Part shown: positions 1 to 5,113 of the stretch, one piece after another
Position numbering within the stretch: position 1 is the first letter of the stretch
Layout of the letters: every line of letters starts with the position of its first letter
Assembly (NCBI GenBank): GCA_028572035.1
Contig: JAPVWE010000103.1
Span: 1 to 5,113, forward strand
Source: Desulfobacteraceae bacterium
Lineage (GTDB): Bacteria > Desulfobacterota > DSM-4660 > Desulfatiglandales > B25-G16
Length of the DNA: 5,113 nt
Reading direction: 5' to 3'
Notes under the pieces: generated by a model
Database searches by the model: none
What the model saw: only the letters and a program-made list of their open reading frames with translations
Told to the model about the DNA's origin: nothing
Position numbers and translations under genes: made by a program

Positions 1-72
1 TTAAAGCCCAAATATTTGACCACCTTCATCTGAGCCCTATAGATATCGCCTTGAAGAAATTGTCATTACCAT
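1..72 (-). pseudogene. Degraded copy of the reading frame seen at 4995-5113
   Basis: Read on the minus strand from ATG at 72-70, this stretch gives MVMTISSRRYL, a TAG stop (39-37), GSDEGGQIFGL and a TAA stop (3-1). The frame at the right end reads VMSVSERRYLKGN, later SGQIFGV, in the aligned positions. Differences in the shared blocks are mostly conservative (S/T, V/I, L/L by a third-base change, V/L), with one E/S. The spacer between the blocks differs by nine bases, which keeps the frame. This pattern is what a decayed copy of a coding sequence would show. The protein family is not recognised, the segment is short, and a non-coding repeat cannot be excluded. Confidence 0.3.
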
Positions 73-141
73 AGATATTATTGAATGTTTATCATGTGGC
101 CTAAAGAACAATTAGGCCTCAACTTTTGAACGTTACTAATC
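3..141 (-). repeat. Left arm of a diverged inverted repeat bracketing the mreC-rodA block
   Basis: Three blocks here recur in reverse complement, in matching order, at the right end of the window. Positions 7-23 match 5062-5078 in 17 of 17 bases, and similarity continues to about position 3. Positions 41-70 match 5006-5035 without gaps in about 25 of 30. Positions 116-141 match 4965-4990 in 24 of 26. The spacers differ in length: 17 against 26 nt, and 45 against 15 nt. The first block contains the perfect palindrome CAAATATTTG (9-18). The similarity runs to the window edge, so the repeat may continue outside it. No gene of the elongasome lies in 1-158. I see no convincing promoter: TTGAAC at 126 and TACAAT at 151 are 19 nt apart, but transcription from them would begin past the mreC start codon. 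Confidence 0.8.
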
Positions 142-158
142 GTTTAGGCTTACAATAA

Positions 159-1004
159 TTGACCATTTTTTTCGAGCATAGGCCAAAATGGGTTCCTTAT
201 ATCTTTGTTCTGCTATCCCTGATCTTGCTGTCTTTAAGTATTGGCAAGGGACAAGAATGGAATCCGGCAGGAAAGCTTGCAGTCGAGATAGCCGCCCCTT
301 TTCAAAAGTTTTTTGTGGGGACGATATCTATAACAAGGGATATCTGGAGAAACCATTTTTTCTTAGTTGAGACACGCCAAGAGAATTTACTTCTTGAAAA
401 AGAGATAGACCTCCTCAAGATCGAAAATAGCAGGTATCAAGAGCTATTGTTAGCTAATAAGCGCCTCCAAAAACTCCTAAACTTTCAAAAAAACACTGAT
501 GAACCTCTTTTGCCAGCAAGGGTGATTGGGTGGGATTCAAGCGGATTGTTTAAATCCATAATTATAGATAAAGGGGAAAAGGATGGTCTTAGTATGAATA
601 TGCCCGTGGTTAACTCAGAAGGAGGTGTTGGAAGGGTGGTATCTGTCTCTCCTAATTATGCCCAGGTACTGTTGATTACAGATCAAAACAGTGCTGTTGA
701 TGGGTTGGTTCAGAGATCAAGAGGGAGGGGAATGGTAAAAGGAATGGGATCAGGTGAATGTTATTTTGATTATGTAATAAAAACATGTGACATAAAAAGA
801 GGTGACACTATTGTGACCTCAGGATTGGGAAGGATATTCCCCAAAGGTCTTTATCTGGGCATAGTTAAAGAGATTAATGATTCCCCCAATAAGCTATTCA
901 AGGATGTTAGGGTAACCCCGGCTGTAGATTTCTCTAAGTTGGAAGAGGTTCTCATTGTTTTGAGATCAGGTTTTGTGCCTTTAACAAGACCGGAGATTGA
1001 ATAA
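159..1004 (+). CDS. mreC: Rod shape-determining protein MreC
   Basis: MreC is a bitopic inner-membrane protein of the elongasome; its periplasmic part forms filaments and binds PBP2, switching on the PBP2-RodA pair. The 281-residue product has the family layout: short cytoplasmic N-terminus, one membrane helix at about 12-28, a coiled coil at about 68-110 (ENLLLEKEIDLLKIEN), then the two beta-barrel domains. Typical family stretches are visible: ARVIGWDSSG at 120-129, LITDQNSAVDGLV at 172-184, GDTIVTSGLGRIFPKGLYLG at 215-234 and the closing DFSKLEEVLIV. The start is TTG at 159. A TAA stop sits immediately upstream at 156-158, and any later start would cut into the membrane helix. The ribosome binding site is poor (TAGG about ten bases upstream). 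mreD follows after an unusually long gap of 295 bases filled by a repeat element. Length is normal and nothing is missing. Confidence 0.95.
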   Translation: MTIFFEHRPKWVPYIFVLLSLILLSLSIGKGQEWNPAGKLAVEIAAPFQKFFVGTISITRDIWRNHFFLVETRQENLLLEKEIDLLKIENSRYQELLLANKRLQKLLNFQKNTDEPLLPARVIGWDSSGLFKSIIIDKGEKDGLSMNMPVVNSEGGVGRVVSVSPNYAQVLLITDQNSAVDGLVQRSRGRGMVKGMGSGECYFDYVIKTCDIKRGDTIVTSGLGRIFPKGLYLGIVKEINDSPNKLFKDVRVTPAVDFSKLEEVLIVLRSGFVPLTRPEIE

Positions 1005-1045
1005 AACATATAGTAACTGTTGAGGTAGCCGCCAAGGCACCAAGA

Positions 1046-1104
1046 CCCGCCCGCTTCCGAGTTCCGGAATTCGGAAACTCGCCTAAGGCGAAACCGATGG
1101 CGGG
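1046..1104. repeat. REP-like cloverleaf palindrome
   Basis: An outer stem is formed by CCCGCC (1046-1051) and GGCGGG (1099-1104). It encloses two arms. Arm one, 1059-1080, pairs GAGTTCCG with CGGAAACTC around a GAATT loop, with one bulged A. Arm two, 1080-1090, is CGCC-TAA-GGCG. The block is far richer in GC than its surroundings. GC-rich multi-arm palindromes like this are typical of REP elements mobilised by IS200/IS605-like (RAYT) enzymes; the assignment rests on shape only. As RNA it would fold strongly between mreC and mreD, but no T-run follows, so it is not a standard terminator. Confidence 0.65.
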
Positions 1105-1122
1105 CAGGCACAAAGAATAGAT

Positions 1123-1231
1123 ATGAATTTTACGCCCTTATCTGAAAAGGAAGAACGCATTGCAAGAAAAACAGTACATTGGTCTTAATGTGCCCCCCAT
1201 CAAAATGGGTATTAAAAGAATAATTCCATAA
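1123..1231 (+). pseudogene. Remnant of a GxxExxY-family gene, both ends fused by an internal deletion
   Basis: ATG at 1123 opens a 21-codon frame (TAA at 1186-1188) containing PLSEKEERIARKTV. This resembles the N-terminus of GxxExxY proteins (typically LS..EE.IA..IVDSA). In another frame, 1187-1231 reads NVPPIKMGIKRIIP then stop, which resembles their C-terminus (typically FNVPLIKDGIKRIIL, stop). The two pieces are in the correct order, and the roughly 90 middle codons of the family are absent, including the GxxExxY motif itself. The junction lies near 1180 and is out of frame, so no product is expected. GxxExxY proteins are small PD-(D/E)XK-like proteins of unknown role. The family comparison is from memory; two independent end matches make it fairly persuasive. 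Confidence 0.65.
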
Positions 1232-1299
1232 TCTTAGTGCCTTGGTGTCTTAGTGGCTGAATAGTTACAACATGTATATAATTTTATCAAGGTATTGGA

Positions 1300-1839
1300 G
1301 TGGGGATCAGGGCTTATTTAAAGCTATGGAAAGAGGATGATGTATTTTTCTATCCCCTAATCTGGTTAACATGTGGTCTTTTTGTAATCTTAAGGAGAAG
1401 CATAAACCATCTTCTAGGCATTGAATGGCTGGATATAGATCTAATTCCTGTCTTTCTCATATACCTCATCGCCAAGGATCAAAGTTTTATGGCCGGTTGC
1501 CTCGCTTTTTTTATGGGGATGTTGACAGACACATTCGCTCCATGCCAGTTTGGTTTGTTTGCCTTTGTCTATTCTGCTATTATTTTTGGAATTAATCACT
1601 GCAGACAATTCTTGGATTTCAACAACATCAAGACCGCAATCTTGTTTGTGGTCATTTTTCTTTTGATCAAGTGGTCTTTTCTCATGATTATAATTAGGCC
1701 TTTCCCTTTAGGGCAATTTAGTCCTTTGATTTCCTTTATCCTGGTATCTATTTCTGTTCTGTTAACAAGCATGATTACCCCATTTTTATTCTATTTCCTA
1801 AATCTGGTAAGAGGAAAAGAGTACCGGGATTATCCCTGA
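1300..1839 (+). CDS. mreD: Rod shape-determining membrane protein MreD
   Basis: MreD is a polytopic inner-membrane protein that partners MreC in the elongasome and modulates activation of PBP2-RodA. The 179-residue product is of normal length and very hydrophobic, with about six membrane segments (roughly 17-35, 45-59, 62-78, 84-100, 112-132 and 143-168). The family signature, a glycine-aspartate stretch ahead of a small-residue turn, is seen as GMLTDTFAPCQFGLFAFVY at 73-91. Start chosen: GTG at 1300, the first conventional start after the in-frame stop at 1279, with AAGG at 1289-1292 seven bases upstream as a modest ribosome binding site. The gene lies downstream of the repeat element and 43 bases before mrdA. 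Low sequence conservation is normal in this family; the position between mreC and mrdA makes the call secure. Confidence 0.92.
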   Translation: MGIRAYLKLWKEDDVFFYPLIWLTCGLFVILRRSINHLLGIEWLDIDLIPVFLIYLIAKDQSFMAGCLAFFMGMLTDTFAPCQFGLFAFVYSAIIFGINHCRQFLDFNNIKTAILFVVIFLLIKWSFLMIIIRPFPLGQFSPLISFILVSISVLLTSMITPFLFYFLNLVRGKEYRDYP

Positions 1840-1882
1840 AAGGGCACTTTGGTCACCTTATAGCTATTTTTGATGACTAACC

Positions 1883-3721
1883 ATGGTATGGCGCCCAGAT
1901 TTTGATACCATTGAAACCGAGGTATACCAGAAACGCCTAACAAGGTTAACCTACTTGGTCCTTATTGTGTTTGGCGTTTTGTTGGTAAGGTTGTGGTTTT
2001 TGCAAATCATCAATGGTGCCAGATATAGGATACAATCAGAGAACAATAGAATAGACTTAAGGGATGTTTTACCCTTTAGAGGATTGGTTTTTGACAGGAA
2101 TGGCCAACTATTAGTTGACAACAGGCCGTCCTTTATCTTAGGGGTGATTCCAGAGGATATCAGAGAGCTTGATGGTTTAATAGGAGATCTATGCAGATTG
2201 GTCGAAATCGATAGCCTATCTGCTAAAAGGAGGACAAAAGAGGCTCTAAAACGTGATCCTTTCAACCCTGTTTACATAAAAAAGGACCTAACCAGGGATG
2301 AGTTAGCCAGAATAGAAACTAATATTTTGAGCATGCCAGGTGTAATTATCGAAGCGAAGCCTAAAAGGCATTACCTGTACAGCACCCTCGCTGCCCATCT
2401 AATTGGTTATCTTGGTGAAATTGATAGAGAACAACTTAATAGGGAGGAATACAGGGAGAATAAGCCCGGCGATTTTGTGGGAAAATTCGGCATAGAGAAA
2501 AAATGGCAAAAATATTTGAATGGTGTTAGGGGAGGGCAACAGGTTGAGATAGATGCCACTGGTAGGAGATTGAGAGTGCTCTACCAAAAGGAGGCAGAGC
2601 CAGGATCTAATATTTATTTAACGATAGATAAGGATCTTCAGATGTTGGCCGAGAAAGCCCTCTATGATAAAGCTGGTGCTATTGTTGCCATGAAGCCAGG
2701 CAGCGGAGAGATATTAGCTATGGCAAGTAGCCCAGCGTTTGACCCCAATGACTTTGCCAAAGGGATGGATAAGAAGGGATGGCAAAGATTGGTCTCTAAT
2801 CCCTACTTTCCGCTACAAAACAGGGTAATATCAGGACAGTATCCACCAGGTTCTCTTTTCAAGGTGGTAATAGCTCTGGCAGGATTACAAGAAGGAGTAA
2901 TTGATCCCAATGAAAAGATATTTTGCGGAGGAAGTTATAGTCTTAAGGGGAGGGAATATCGTGATTGGAAAAAAGGGGGGCATGGTTATGTAGATCTACA
3001 CAGGGCGCTGGTTGAATCATGTGATATCTACTTTTATAAAATGGGCCAAAAAATAGGCATTGATACCATCGCAAGATATGCCAAGAGACTTGGCTTTAAC
3101 TGCAAGACAGGTCTTCAAATAGGAGATGAAAAACCAGGGCTTATTCCGGATAAGGCCTGGAAGTTAAGGCGATGGAATGCTCCATGGGAACAAGGAGAGA
3201 CATTGTCTGTAGCGGTTGGGCAAAGCTTTACCCTTACAACGCCTATTCAAATAGTAAGATTTATGTCTGCCCTTTTTAATGGGGGTATTCTTTTTAGACC
3301 ACAGGTAACGAACTGGATAGGGAGAAGGAATAAGGAAACAATTTTTGAATTTAAACCTGATGTAGCAGGCCACTGGGGTCTGAAAAAAGAAAATATGGAA
3401 TTGGTGAAAAGAGCCCTGATTGGTGTTGTGAATGAGCTTCATGGAACGGGAAAGAGGGCAAAGCTTGATAAAATAAGGGTTGCTGGCAAGACAGGAACTG
3501 CCCAAGTGATTGCTCTACCACAAGAAGAAGAGGAATCTGTACAGGAAAGAGAGATTCCATACAAGTTTAGAGACCATGCATGGTTCATGGCGGTTGCTCC
3601 TGCTGAAAATCCGGAGATAGCATTGGCCATTCTTGTAGAGCACGGTGGTATGGGAGGAGTTGTGGCGGCCCCGATCGCAAAAGATATGTTCGAGAGTTAT
3701 TTCAATAAGGTGAAACCTTAG
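1883..3721 (+). CDS. mrdA: Penicillin-binding protein 2, class B transpeptidase of the elongasome
   Basis: PBP2 is the DD-transpeptidase that cross-links new sidewall peptidoglycan and pairs with RodA. The 612-residue product has a membrane anchor at about 22-41, the N-terminal pedestal signature (RGLVFDRNGQLLVDNRPSF, 66-84) and a complete catalytic domain. The active-site motifs are SLFK (Ser324, Lys327), SCD (379-381) and KTG (536-538), with the family GQ motif at 446-447. Cys348, Asp361, His367 and Cys380 fall where E. coli PBP2 is reported to bind zinc (Asp, Asp, His, Cys), so a zinc site with one Cys-for-Asp swap is plausible; this is inferred. Start: ATG at 1883, the first start after the in-frame TGA at 1874. 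No clear Shine-Dalgarno precedes it. mreD ends 43 bases upstream; rodA starts 138 bases downstream. Expected to be a beta-lactam (mecillinam-type) target. Confidence 0.97.
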   Translation: MVWRPDFDTIETEVYQKRLTRLTYLVLIVFGVLLVRLWFLQIINGARYRIQSENNRIDLRDVLPFRGLVFDRNGQLLVDNRPSFILGVIPEDIRELDGLIGDLCRLVEIDSLSAKRRTKEALKRDPFNPVYIKKDLTRDELARIETNILSMPGVIIEAKPKRHYLYSTLAAHLIGYLGEIDREQLNREEYRENKPGDFVGKFGIEKKWQKYLNGVRGGQQVEIDATGRRLRVLYQKEAEPGSNIYLTIDKDLQMLAEKALYDKAGAIVAMKPGSGEILAMASSPAFDPNDFAKGMDKKGWQRLVSNPYFPLQNRVISGQYPPGSLFKVVIALAGLQEGVIDPNEKIFCGGSYSLKGREYRDWKKGGHGYVDLHRALVESCDIYFYKMGQKIGIDTIARYAKRLGFNCKTGLQIGDEKPGLIPDKAWKLRRWNAPWEQGETLSVAVGQSFTLTTPIQIVRFMSALFNGGILFRPQVTNWIGRRNKETIFEFKPDVAGHWGLKKENMELVKRALIGVVNELHGTGKRAKLDKIRVAGKTGTAQVIALPQEEEESVQEREIPYKFRDHAWFMAVAPAENPEIALAILVEHGGMGGVVAAPIAKDMFESYFNKVKP

Positions 3722-3736
3722 GTGCTTCCCCCCAAT

Positions 3737-3768
3737 TGGAGTAATGGAATACTGGAGTGATGGGTGAA
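3737..3768. repeat. Degenerate 8-bp tandem repeat in the mrdA-rodA gap
   Basis: Four consecutive octamers follow a run of six C: TGGAGTAA, TGGAATAC, TGGAGTGA and TGGGTGAA. Each begins TGG and ends in a purine-rich tail. The reverse strand reads as the ATTCCA/ACTCCA style of simple repeat that I recall from intergenic regions of environmental bacteria. It begins 15 bases after the mrdA stop. No function is evident. The rest of the 138-base gap shows no gene, and no convincing promoter or terminator. Confidence 0.55.
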
Positions 3769-3840
3769 GTTGTACTGAAAAACTGCATTCCTCGACGTTA
3801 AATCAATAGGGGGAAAGCGATTTTATAAGGATGTGGCACG

Positions 3841-3862
3841 AAAGGAGCCATGAAGTAGCATG
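3841..3862 (+). promoter_or_regulatory. rodA ribosome binding site with an overlapping two-codon reading frame
   Basis: AAAGGAG at 3841-3847 is the best Shine-Dalgarno in the window, but it lies 12 bases from the rodA ATG at 3860, longer than the usual five to nine. Between them, ATG at 3850 opens a minimal frame, ATG-AAG-TAG, ending one base before the rodA ATG. The spacing from AAAGGAG to that first ATG is only two bases, which is too short to be good. An in-frame TGA at 3851 rules out an upstream start for rodA. Confidence 0.5.
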
Positions 3863-4966
3863 TTCGATCGCCGATTGATACATAACTTTGATTGGATACT
3901 GCTGGGCCTGTTGATACTCATAGGATTTATGAGTGTTTTTAATCTTTACAGTGCCGCCCATTCGATTAGGTCTATGGGGGGAAGTCAGATTTATGTAAAA
4001 CAAATCTGTTGGTATGCTATAGGTTTTTTGATTCTTTTTTTGATGACAACTTTTGACTATCATATCTTGGAACGATTTGCTTACCCCTTGTTTTTTATCT
4101 CCCTGATCTTTCTCGTGGTCGTTCTAAAGATAGGCAAAGTTACACATGGCTCTCAACGGTGGTTGAGTTTTGGTTATTTCTATGTCCAACCTTCGGAGAT
4201 CGTCAAGATATCCCTTGTTATTGTTCTTGCCAAATATTTTTCTGAGGCAGAAAAGATGGGAGATTACCGGCTTAGAGAACTTCTGAGACCCTTTATCTTG
4301 ATTGCCATCCCTTTCATGCTGATAGTCTACGAGCCTGATCTGGGAACGGCCTTGATATTGCTCATAGTTTCCTTCTCAATCATTATCTTTGTTAATGTAA
4401 ATTGGAAATCGATACTGATATTCTTGTCCACAGCTGTGCTGGCAGCACCCCTTTTCTGGATTACGCTTCAGGAATACCAGAAAAAACGGATAATAACATT
4501 TCTGAGTCCTGACCTTGATCCCTTGGGTGCTGCCTATCATGTTACCCAGTCGAAGATTGCTATTGGTTCAGGCCTCTTTCGGGGGAAGGGTTTTCTTAAG
4601 GGGACTCAAACAAGATTACATTTTCTGCCGGAACAACATACAGATTTTTCGTTCTCTGTTTTGGCAGAGGAGTGGGGATTTGCAGGCTCAGCCATACTCT
4701 TGTTTCTGTATCTATTCTTAATCTTATGGTGCCTCAACATTGCCAAAAACAGTAAAGATAAATTTGGTACCCTTATTGTTGTGGGTATTGTTGCATCGAT
4801 TTTCTGGCACCTAACTATAAATGTCAGCATGGTCACTGGTTTACTCCCTGTAGTCGGGATACCATTGGTTCTCTTTAGCTATGGGGGCTCATCTGTAATC
4901 TCCACTATGGCCGCTATGGGTTTGATAATGAATGTAAGTATGAGGAGGTTTATATTTCAGAAATGA
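3860..4966 (+). CDS. rodA: Rod shape-determining protein RodA, SEDS peptidoglycan glycosyltransferase
   Basis: RodA polymerises lipid II into glycan strands during cell elongation, working as a complex with PBP2. The 368-residue product is a typical SEDS membrane protein with about ten membrane helices. Family motifs appear in order: NLYSA (28-32), GSQRWL (97-102), QPSEIVKISL (110-119), EPDLGTALI (158-166), the extracellular loop FLPEQHTDFSFSVLAEEWG (255-273), and GLLPVVGIPLVLFSYGGSS (327-345). Asp262 in HTDF matches the aspartate regarded as catalytic in the family. Glu113, Lys116 and Asp160 match other residues known to be important. The N-terminus, MFDRRLIHNFDWILL, is characteristic of RodA rather than FtsW, and the mrdA neighbour confirms this. 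Start: ATG at 3860 with a strong but distant Shine-Dalgarno. The stop codon overlaps the beginning of the right-hand inverted repeat. Confidence 0.97.
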   Translation: MFDRRLIHNFDWILLGLLILIGFMSVFNLYSAAHSIRSMGGSQIYVKQICWYAIGFLILFLMTTFDYHILERFAYPLFFISLIFLVVVLKIGKVTHGSQRWLSFGYFYVQPSEIVKISLVIVLAKYFSEAEKMGDYRLRELLRPFILIAIPFMLIVYEPDLGTALILLIVSFSIIIFVNVNWKSILIFLSTAVLAAPLFWITLQEYQKKRIITFLSPDLDPLGAAYHVTQSKIAIGSGLFRGKGFLKGTQTRLHFLPEQHTDFSFSVLAEEWGFAGSAILLFLYLFLILWCLNIAKNSKDKFGTLIVVGIVASIFWHLTINVSMVTGLLPVVGIPLVLFSYGGSSVISTMAAMGLIMNVSMRRFIFQK

Positions 4967-5082
4967 TTGGTAACGTTCAAGAGTTGAGGCATTGATGGTT
5001 AATAGGGTAATGAGTGTTTCTGAAAGGCGATATCTCAAAGGAAATTCCACCGTGTTCTGCAGTGGTCAAATATTTGGGGTTT
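4965..5082 (+). repeat. Right arm of the inverted repeat bracketing the mreC-rodA block
   Basis: Reverse-complement partner of 3-141. The matched blocks are 4965-4990 (beginning GATTGGTAACGTTC; 24 of 26), 5006-5035 (about 25 of 30, including a perfect AAGGCGATATCT at 5024-5035) and 5062-5078 (17 of 17). The arm starts inside the rodA stop codon. This copy lacks about 30 bases between its first two blocks and has nine extra between the last two. The opening GTAAC followed by TTGAGG loosely resembles the ends of the 1013-1268 element, which may be chance. Confidence 0.8.
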
Positions 5083-5113
5083 GCTCCACAAAGCCCCTTG
5101 GAATCTGCAAATG
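4995..5113 (+). CDS. Possible start of an unrecognised reading frame, cut by the window end
   Basis: ATG at 4995 opens a frame that stays open for 39 codons to the window edge. It reads MVNRVMSVSERRYLKGN and continues with SGQIFGV (residues 23-29) and a cysteine-containing stretch ending PLGICK. TGAGG at 4985-4989 lies five bases upstream, a reasonable ribosome binding site. A second in-frame ATG is at 5010. The frame lies within the right inverted-repeat arm, and its left counterpart preserves much of the same amino-acid sequence despite stops. An open run of this length is not rare by chance, and I recognise no family. It could be the first part of a repeated gene or a non-coding repeat. 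Confidence 0.3.
   Translation, partial: MVNRVMSVSERRYLKGNSTVFCSGQIFGVCSTKPLGICK
5076..5097. other. Stem-loop at the end of the right repeat arm
   Basis: GGGGTTTG (5076-5083) pairs with CAAAGCCCC (5089-5097) around the loop CTCCA, with one bulged G. It begins in the last bases of the conserved 17-bp block. No T-run follows (next bases TTGG), so it does not look like an intrinsic terminator for rodA. Confidence 0.4.

Larger units (their letters stand above)
1013..1268. mobile_element. MITE-like element with imperfect inverted ends, carrying a deleted GxxExxY gene
   Basis: The left end begins GTAACTGTTGAG (1013-1024) and continues into GCCAAGGCACCAAGA (1031-1045). The right end, read on the minus strand from 1268, begins GTAACTATTCAG and continues into CCACTAAGACACCAAGGC. 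These are imperfect inverted termini about 35 bases long bounding a 256-bp unit. It fills almost the whole mreC-mreD gap and starts nine bases after the mreC stop. Inside are a REP-like palindrome (1046-1104) and two fragments of a GxxExxY-type gene (1123-1231). From memory, CCAAGGCACCAAGACAC-type repeats are common between genes in environmental bacterial genomes and often flank GxxExxY genes. There is no transposase inside, so movement would need help in trans. No clean target duplication is visible. Confidence 0.7.

Noticed and set aside
3..74. Plus-strand open frame reading AQIFDHLHLSPIDIALKKLSLP before a stop, as the end of an upstream gene
   Set aside because: The right-hand copy of the same repeat does not keep this frame, whereas the minus-strand frame is kept, so the plus-strand reading is probably accidental.
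126..156. TTGAAC / TACAAT as a promoter for mreC
   Set aside because: The spacer is 19 nt and the start of transcription would fall beyond the TTG start codon; half of it is within a dispersed repeat.
851..1111. Minus-strand 86-codon frame across the end of mreC and the REP-like block
   Set aside because: It lies mostly antisense to mreC, and its first part simply translates the palindrome. No ribosome binding site or recognisable domain.
1193..1210. CCCAT-CAAA-ATGGG hairpin as a terminator
   Set aside because: Only a five-pair stem, no following T-run, and it lies within the C-terminal codons of the gene remnant, so chance is likely.
1840..1882. Small hairpin (AAGG...CCTT) between mreD and mrdA
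   Set aside because: The stem is interrupted by mismatches and has no T-run; too weak to call a terminator or regulatory site.
3164..3630. Several minus-strand frames of 63-113 codons opposite the 3' half of mrdA
   Set aside because: They are antisense to a well-supported gene, overlap each other in different frames, and have no family resemblance.

Overview
The window holds four genes of the bacterial elongasome, all on the + strand and in the usual order: mreC, mreD, mrdA (PBP2) and rodA. Together they form the core of the machine that builds sidewall peptidoglycan in rod-shaped cells. MreB, normally just upstream, is not in the window. The sequence is moderately AT-rich. The gene order and the protein style (for example a RodA starting MFDRRLIHNFDWILL) suggest a Gram-negative bacterium. 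I would guess a deltaproteobacterial lineage (Desulfobacterota) or a neighbour, but this is inference from gene style, not a database match.

Layout: 1-158 is a gene-free leader carrying one arm of a diverged inverted repeat. mreC is at 159-1004 (TTG start). 1005-1299 is a gap filled by a 256-bp MITE-like element at 1013-1268. mreD is at 1300-1839 (GTG start), mrdA at 1883-3721. 3722-3859 is a gap with an 8-bp tandem repeat and a strong but oddly placed Shine-Dalgarno. rodA is at 3860-4966. 4967-5113 carries the other arm of the outer inverted repeat and the possible start of another reading frame.

The genes work together: RodA polymerises lipid II into glycan, PBP2 cross-links it and activates RodA, MreC contacts and activates PBP2 from the periplasm, and MreD is the membrane partner of MreC. 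All four proteins look intact and carry their key residues.

The unexpected content is between and around the genes. (1) The mreC-mreD gap holds an element with imperfect inverted ends (GTAACTRTTSAG plus a CCAAGRCACCAAG-type motif). Inside it are what look like the two ends of a GxxExxY-family gene, fused out of frame by an internal deletion, so it resembles a non-autonomous derivative of a GxxExxY cassette. (2) A REP-like cloverleaf palindrome sits inside the left end of that element, suggesting nested insertion. (3) Both ends of the window carry inverted, diverged copies of one sequence, bracketing the whole four-gene block. Where the copies differ, the changes are mostly conservative in one reading frame, hinting that they derive from the start of a repeated protein-coding gene that I do not recognise. 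(4) The mrdA-rodA gap carries a degenerate TGGAGTAA-type tandem array. I saw no tRNA, rRNA, CRISPR array or complete insertion sequence.
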